NCBI RefSeq assembly: GCF_025947145.1 | Contig: NZ_CP109999.1 | Coordinates: forward strand, 2,542,001-2,606,000 | DNA: 64,000 nt | Direction: 5' to 3' | From: Flavobacterium sp. N1994 | Lineage (GTDB): Bacteria; Bacteroidota; Bacteroidia; Flavobacteriales; Flavobacteriaceae | Part shown: positions 59,208 through 64,000 of the stretch, piece after piece | Layout of the letters: the number at the start of each line of letters is the position of its first letter | How positions within the stretch are numbered: the stretch's first letter is position 1 | Notes under the pieces: generated by a model | Seen by the model: the letters and a program-made list of their open reading frames with translations, nothing else | Told to the model about the DNA's origin: nothing | Databases searched by the model: none | Position numbers and translations under genes: made by a program

Positions 59208-60125
59208 CTATAGTTTCAACAATCTTTTTCCGTGAATCAACACTTCGGGATTAATCAACACAATGCAGAAAACCCCAGAAACAACAAGGAATTTAAGCAT
59301 ATTATGGAGTTTCAAATAATCTACTTTTGTTTCAGATTTCCAAAGCTTTTGTAAAAAGAAAATCAAAACAATTAAACTCACATAAAAGTAAATATCCATA
59401 TAACCCACTTCAAATATATCTACCAAATAGTAAACCGGAACTATAGTAGAAACGGTAAGCAAAGTGATAATTCTTTTAGAATAGGATTCTCCAAACACAG
59501 CGGGAATGGTTTGGTAATCATTAGCAATATCGCCTTTAATATTCTCTAAATCCTTTATCATTTCCCTAATCAATAGCAAAAGAAAAAGAAAAGTAGCGTG
59601 AGCAAATATTTGAGGATACAAGTTTTTATAATAAAGCAAAATCGCAAAGAAGGGGAGTACCGCTAGGAAAGAAGCAGTCAAATTACCCACCACTAGTATT
59701 TTCTTCAACTTATGTGAGTAAAACCAAATCAGAAAAATGTAAGTCGAAAAAAATAATACTGCCCGAAAAGAAACAAAAAAAGCTAATATGAATACAATGA
59801 AATTAACCGAAAAATAGACTTGTAGTTTTGTCTTTTGACTAACCAATCTATCTAGTTGTGATTTGTTAGGGCGATTGATTAAGTCTTTTTTGCTGTCGTA
59901 AAAATTGTTAATGATATACCCAGATGCTATGGTTAAAGTAGAAACAATAACAATAACAAATAGATTGAAATCTAAAAGGACGTCAAGCGCTCTTTTGTTA
60001 GGAGCCAAAATAAAGATAGCGGAAAGATACTGAGCTAATGCAATAACAGGAATATTATAACCGCGAACCACAGAAAACATACTGACAATTTTCAGTAGTA
60101 AATGTTTGGTTTTTCGGCTTAACAT
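59208..60125 (-). CDS. UbiA-family prenyltransferase
   Basis: 305 residues, about nine membrane helices. The first Asp-rich motif NNFYDSKKDLINRP near 76 and the second DLENIKGDIANDY near 195 chelate magnesium-diphosphate in this family. Transfers a prenyl chain to an acceptor. The position beside mevalonate-pathway genes suggests use of the isoprenoid made there; the geranylgeranylglycerol-phosphate synthase-like label often used for such proteins is unproven. Confidence 0.85.
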   Translation of the reverse strand: MLSRKTKHLLLKIVSMFSVVRGYNIPVIALAQYLSAIFILAPNKRALDVLLDFNLFVIVIVSTLTIASGYIINNFYDSKKDLINRPNKSQLDRLVSQKTKLQVYFSVNFIVFILAFFVSFRAVLFFSTYIFLIWFYSHKLKKILVVGNLTASFLAVLPFFAILLYYKNLYPQIFAHATFLFLLLLIREMIKDLENIKGDIANDYQTIPAVFGESYSKRIITLLTVSTIVPVYYLVDIFEVGYMDIYFYVSLIVLIFFLQKLWKSETKVDYLKLHNMLKFLVVSGVFCIVLINPEVLIHGKRLLKL

Positions 60126-60138
60126 TTTGGGAAAATTA

Positions 60139-60163
60139 GTCCTTCGACTGCGCTCAGGATGAC
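60139..60163. repeat. CCTTCGACTGCGCTCAGGAT intergenic repeat
   Basis: A palindromic-type element with the core CCTTCGACTGCGCTCAGGAT, known to me as a short repeat dispersed in many bacterial genomes, including Bacteroidota. Lies between the prenyltransferase start and the mevalonate kinase stop. Confidence 0.65.
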
Positions 60164-60181
60164 AAAATCGGAATACATGTT

Positions 60182-61120
60182 TTAAAACTGGTAAACCACT
60201 TCCAATTTATAGTCTTTCAAGGATTGTTTTGCTTTTTCTAAATCTTCAGTAAAACCTAGAATATAGCCACCACCGCCAGAACCACAAAGTTTCAAATAAT
60301 AATCGTTAGTGTCAATTCCACGTTGCCAAATACCATGAAATTGTTCCGGAATCATCGGTTTGAAGTTGTTTAAAACCACTTTTGATAATTGCTTAGTGTT
60401 AGCAAATAAGGATTTCATATCGCCACCTAAGAAATTTTCCACACAAGCATCCGTGTATTTTACGAATTGTGTTTTAAGCATTTTACGGAACCCTTGGTCT
60501 TTTAAGTTTTCCATAAAGATATTTACCATAGGAGCAGTTTCACCTACAATTCCTGAGTCTAACAAAAATACAGCTCCTTTTCCAGTAGCACTTTGTGACG
60601 GAATTCCAGTAGCTTCAATATTGTCTTTGGAATTGATAAGAATCGGAATACTCAAATAACTATTTAAAGGATCAAGACCTGAACTTTTTCCGTGGAAGAA
60701 AGATTCCATTTGAGAGAAAATGCTTTTCAATTGCAATAGTTTTTCTCTAGTCAAGTTTTCTAAAACGGTGATTTTATGGTTAGCATATTTGTCATAAATA
60801 GCAGCTACTAAAGCGCCACTACTTCCTACTCCATAGCCTTGCGGAATACTAGAATCAAAGTACATGCCTCTAGCTACATCAGCTTTTAAAACTTCTAAAT
60901 TGAAAGTTACTAAGTCAGATTGTTCGTTTTGTAATTGCTCTAAATACGTTACAAATCGCTTTAAACTTTCATTTGATTTAATAGCTTCAGGTGATGGATT
61001 TTCATCCACTTTCAATGCGCCGTTATAAAAATTATACGGAATAGATAATCCTTTTGAATCTTTTATAATTCCATATTCTCCGAAGAGAAGAATTTTTGAA
61101 TAAAATAAGGGTCCTTTCAT
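60182..61120 (-). CDS. Mevalonate kinase-like GHMP kinase
   Basis: 312 residues. Phosphorylates mevalonate in isoprenoid synthesis. Motif 1 KILLFGEYGIIKDS near 10, the GHMP ATP loop PQGYGVGSSGALVAAIY near 98, and motif 3 KLCGSGGGGYILGFTED near 280. The start overlaps the stop of the decarboxylase by 4 bases (ATGA), so the two are one operon. Confidence 0.88.
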   Translation of the reverse strand: MKGPLFYSKILLFGEYGIIKDSKGLSIPYNFYNGALKVDENPSPEAIKSNESLKRFVTYLEQLQNEQSDLVTFNLEVLKADVARGMYFDSSIPQGYGVGSSGALVAAIYDKYANHKITVLENLTREKLLQLKSIFSQMESFFHGKSSGLDPLNSYLSIPILINSKDNIEATGIPSQSATGKGAVFLLDSGIVGETAPMVNIFMENLKDQGFRKMLKTQFVKYTDACVENFLGGDMKSLFANTKQLSKVVLNNFKPMIPEQFHGIWQRGIDTNDYYLKLCGSGGGGYILGFTEDLEKAKQSLKDYKLEVVYQF

Positions 61121-62223
61121 AGAATTTTATTTGCTCCTGTTCCAATTGCATCACAAATATAGTTACCATTTTGACAATAGCCAACTAATTCAGTGGTAAT
61201 AAATTGCAAAACAGAATCTCTAACGTTTTCGGGATATAAAATATGTACGTTTGCTCCTGCATCTAAGGTAAAACAAACTGGAGTTTTGGTTTCGTTTCTG
61301 AACTTCCAAATGCGATTAATGATTTCTAAGGTGTTAGGTTTCATCAAAATAAAATAAGGAAACGAAGTCATCATCATAGCATGTAAAGTCAAAGCTTCAC
61401 TCTCAACAATTTGGATAAATTCTTCTAGATTTCCATTTTCTAAAACTATTTTTAAGGCCGATAAATTGAAGTGAGCTTGCGCAAAACGTTCCTTAGCATA
61501 AGGATGGTTGTGCATCAAATCGTGTCCAACGGTACTTGAGACTTGTTTCTCGCCTTTGTCAACTAGTAAAATAGTATCTTGATAATTCTTAAAATTGTCA
61601 TGAATTTTAGCTGGAAATTCAACACCAAATAAATCCGAACTATCCTCAATTTCAGCATGATTCCCCCAAACCACAACACTTCCTTTTACACTTCGGCAAG
61701 CACTTCCGGAACCTAATCGAGCTAAGAAGGAGGCTTTTTGAAAAAAGAAATCTTCTGTCATAGCAGGATTCAAAGCTTTTTCTAAACTTAGAATGTTCAT
61801 CGATAAAGCCGCCATACCAGAGGCAGAAGAAGCGATTCCTGAACTATGCGGAAAAGTATTTTCGCTATCAATAACAAAATGATAATCGATTAAATAGGGA
61901 CAGTATTTTTCAATACGTTCCAAAAACTTTTGAATTTTGGGTTTGAAATCTTCCTTGGGTTTGCCTTCAAAAAGAAATTCAAAAGAAAACTTTTCGTTAG
62001 TAGCACCAATAGTAATAGCATTATTTTTTTTGACAAACGAAAGTTTGGTTATTGTTTTACAATTCGAAAGCGTAAAACTAATAGAAGGATTGGCCGGAAT
62101 TTGGTTTGGTTTCTTTCCCCAATATTTTACTAGAGCAATATTACTTGGAGCACTCCATTGAAAACTTCCGCTTTCTATGGTGGTTGAAAATGATTTGGGA
62201 AGAAACTCCTTTTCAGAAATCAT
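61117..62223 (-). CDS. mvaD: Diphosphomevalonate decarboxylase
   Basis: 368 residues. Converts mevalonate diphosphate to isopentenyl diphosphate. Family signatures: APSNIALVKYWGKKPNQIPA near 25, NPSISFTLS near 45, then the loop HSSGIASSASGMAALSMNIL near 127, SGSACRSVKGSVVVWG near 173 and TLDAGANVHILYP near 320. First gene of the operon. The presence of mevalonate enzymes is usual in Flavobacteriia. Confidence 0.93.
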   Translation of the reverse strand: MISEKEFLPKSFSTTIESGSFQWSAPSNIALVKYWGKKPNQIPANPSISFTLSNCKTITKLSFVKKNNAITIGATNEKFSFEFLFEGKPKEDFKPKIQKFLERIEKYCPYLIDYHFVIDSENTFPHSSGIASSASGMAALSMNILSLEKALNPAMTEDFFFQKASFLARLGSGSACRSVKGSVVVWGNHAEIEDSSDLFGVEFPAKIHDNFKNYQDTILLVDKGEKQVSSTVGHDLMHNHPYAKERFAQAHFNLSALKIVLENGNLEEFIQIVESEALTLHAMMMTSFPYFILMKPNTLEIINRIWKFRNETKTPVCFTLDAGANVHILYPENVRDSVLQFITTELVGYCQNGNYICDAIGTGANKIL

Positions 62224-62309
62224 AGATTCTAAATTTTTGACAAATATACTTTTTTTATAAAAGGAACCCGTTTTCGTTTAGTATATTTGAGCAACTTAAA
62301 TAAGTCAAC

Positions 62310-62786
62310 ATGCAAAAAGTTTTAAGAATACTATTGGTGGTCGCTACTTGTGTGACGATTGGATATTTATCAGGAATGGTAACTAGAGATAGTATTACCA
62401 CTTGGTATCCAACATTAATTAAACCCATCTTTAATCCACCGAATTGGATTTTTGCTCCCGTTTGGTCCCTTCTTTATATTTTGATGGGTGTTGCTGGTGG
62501 AATGATTTGGAATAGAATCGAAACAGATGAGGAAAAAGTCAAAAGTGCTTTCAAGATATTTATAGCACAATTAGCGTTGAATGCTTTATGGTCCTATCTT
62601 TTCTTTGGATTGCACAATCCTTTATTGGCTTTAGTTGAAATTATCTTGCTTTGGTTATTAATTTTTGAAACATATAATCAGTTTGTCAAAATTGATAAAG
62701 TAGCTGGCAAATTACTACTTCCTTATTTAGCTTGGGTCAGTTTTGCAACGATTCTCAATGCCAGTATTTGGTGGTTAAATAAATAA
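62310..62786 (+). CDS. TspO/MBR family membrane protein
   Basis: 158 residues with five helices, the TspO fold (usual length about 160). Family motifs: WYPTLIKPIFNPPNWIFAPV near 31, LNALWSYLFFGLHNPLLAL near 90 and LAWVSFATILNASIWWLNK at the C-terminus. Binds porphyrins or related ligands in characterised members. Divergent from the mvaD operon. Confidence 0.92.
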   Translation: MQKVLRILLVVATCVTIGYLSGMVTRDSITTWYPTLIKPIFNPPNWIFAPVWSLLYILMGVAGGMIWNRIETDEEKVKSAFKIFIAQLALNALWSYLFFGLHNPLLALVEIILLWLLIFETYNQFVKIDKVAGKLLLPYLAWVSFATILNASIWWLNK

Positions 62787-62835
62787 ATTTATTTTTCATT
62801 TCTATCAGTTTCTATTCTCTGGCAGATCCTTGAGT

Positions 62836-64000
62836 TTATATCTTCTTTTCCAGTAATTGTATTCTTTTCGCCTGCTCCTTCATTTTTTGCAATAAATCTT
62901 CTAATTGTTTTACTAGTATTGTGTTGGATTCTTGTAACTGCTTGTTTTGTGCAGATAATTCTTGTACAGCTTTTACTAAAGGTACCGTAAATTCTGAATA
63001 ACGCAAACCCCACAAACCGTCAGCATCTTCAGGCTTATCTACTCCACTAAAATCATAACCTACCTCTTTTGCCGTTTTTTCAACTTCTTGGGCTAAAAAA
63101 CCGCTAAATCTTATTTTTTCAATGTTGTGCTTGCTAGGCCATTCATCGGCAATCGTGCTTTTTTGAATTTGATTTGATTTTTCGATACTATAAGTATAGG
63201 TTAGTGGTTTTAACTTTAAAATAAAATCCAATCCCTTGACATCCTGTCGGATATTGTCCTTTACGCGTTGATCGGAAATGGTTGTCCAACCCACTTGTCC
63301 CCCAATAGAACCCATGACATTATTACCAATCCTTACTCTATTATCACCTCCAAAGGCCAAGTTGCCATTGCCGGCAATGGCAATGCTATTAACACGGATA
63401 GCACTGTCCGAACTGGCATTATTTCCAATAAAGGTATTGTTAGAACCTGTAGTAATAGCAGTTCCTGCAAATCCAGCACCTGAACCAAAAGCAGTATTGC
63501 CGCCTCCCGTTGTATTTGCATATAAAGCATAGCTACCAACCGCCGTATTGGAAATTCCCGTAGTATTATAAAATAATGCATAACTACCTATAGCAGTGTT
63601 ATTACCCCCGGTGGTGTTGTAGTACAAAGCAGCATATCCTTTGGCGGTGTTAAAGCTTCCTGTGGTATTAGCATATAATGCGGTATGGCCATTGGCAGTA
63701 TTATAGTTCCCGGTGGTATTAGAAAATAAAGAATTAAGCCCCATAGCCGAATTATAGAATCCGGTGGTATTATTTCGAAGCGCTTGCACCCCAGTGGCCG
63801 TATTTTCATAACCAGTGGTATTAGCATATAATGCTAAATTTCCATTAGTTGTATTAGAGTATCCCGTGGTATTAGAATATAAGCCATAGGCACCGTTCGC
63901 GGTGTTATAGCTCCCCGTGGTGTTAGCAGATAATGCATTCACACCCGTAGCGGTGTTATAAAACCCAGTAGTATTACTTCGAAGTGCTTGAAATCCATTG
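62836..64000 (-). CDS. Repeat-rich surface protein with C-terminal S74 chaperone domain (partial at window end)
   Basis: The visible part runs from the window edge to the stop at 62836. The N-terminal two thirds consist of repeats of about 14 residues with the pattern NTTGxxNTAxGxxALYxNTTG. A C-terminal intramolecular-chaperone domain (peptidase S74 type) follows: TISDQRVKDNIRQDVKGLDF, FSGFLAQEVEKTAKEVGYDF, then a coiled coil. In phage tailspikes S74 self-cleaves after trimer folding; here the gene is chromosomal and not next to phage genes. The start lies beyond base 64000. Confidence 0.85.
   Translation of the reverse strand, partial: NGFQALRSNTTGFYNTATGVNALSANTTGSYNTANGAYGLYSNTTGYSNTTNGNLALYANTTGYENTATGVQALRNNTTGFYNSAMGLNSLFSNTTGNYNTANGHTALYANTTGSFNTAKGYAALYYNTTGGNNTAIGSYALFYNTTGISNTAVGSYALYANTTGGGNTAFGSGAGFAGTAITTGSNNTFIGNNASSDSAIRVNSIAIAGNGNLAFGGDNRVRIGNNVMGSIGGQVGWTTISDQRVKDNIRQDVKGLDFILKLKPLTYTYSIEKSNQIQKSTIADEWPSKHNIEKIRFSGFLAQEVEKTAKEVGYDFSGVDKPEDADGLWGLRYSEFTVPLVKAVQELSAQNKQLQESNTILVKQLEDLLQKMKEQAKRIQLLEKKI

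Overview
This is a chromosomal segment of a Bacteroidota bacterium, most likely a Flavobacterium or close relative. The grounds are low GC, a protein with a type IX secretion C-terminal tail, mevalonate-pathway genes (mevalonate kinase, diphosphomevalonate decarboxylase), a TTTG-N19-TAnnTTTG promoter, and an 80-bp intergenic repeat of a kind I associate with Flavobacterium genomes.

Host left part (1-10511, all minus strand): the end of an RND efflux operon (outer-membrane channel, adaptor, truncated pump), a YncE-like beta-propeller, a PAP2 phosphatase, a PepSY-like protein, a two-component system (response regulator then kinase) and a T9SS-exported protein. From 10512 to 11266 is a gene-free stretch with about 21 copies of ATTGCAA and a 76-bp tandem duplication. 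It leads into a type IIG restriction-modification gene.

Prophage (13340-50390, 37,051 bp): a complete Mu-like transposable phage sits inside that type IIG gene. Its ends are placed by a 5-bp target duplication, TAAGT (13335-13339 and 50391-50395), and by related end repeats. Removing the phage and one TAAGT restores a 1001-residue protein in frame. Order: left end and operators, S24-type repressor (minus), early promoter, MuA and MuB transposition genes, an early cluster of small genes with a tRNA-like element, then a packaging/portal block on the minus strand (terminase to MuF, 31205 to 24962). Protease, capsid, lysis, sheath, tube, tape measure, baseplate and fibre genes follow on the plus strand. 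At the right end, where Mu carries com/mom, lies a structured RNA followed by a small protein, an ABC-type ATPase, a GNAT acyltransferase and a formyltransferase: a candidate DNA-modification system.

Three places in the phage show two overlapping reading frames where the downstream frame has no usable start codon and sits in the -1 frame: portal/MuF (a dnaX-like A AAA AAG with a stem-loop), the tail-assembly chaperones, and ATPase/GNAT (a run of ten A). These look like recoding sites.

Host right part (50396-64000): the 3' remainder of the type IIG gene, a HEPN-motif protein in the same operon, an excisionase-like gene with an in-frame stop, and a tyrosine integrase, which together suggest an integrated defence island that the phage later hit. 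Core genes follow: a DUF885 lipoprotein, an NTF2-like protein, RluB-type pseudouridine synthase, UbiA-type prenyltransferase, mevalonate kinase and decarboxylase, TspO, and a repeat-rich S74-chaperone surface protein cut by the window end.
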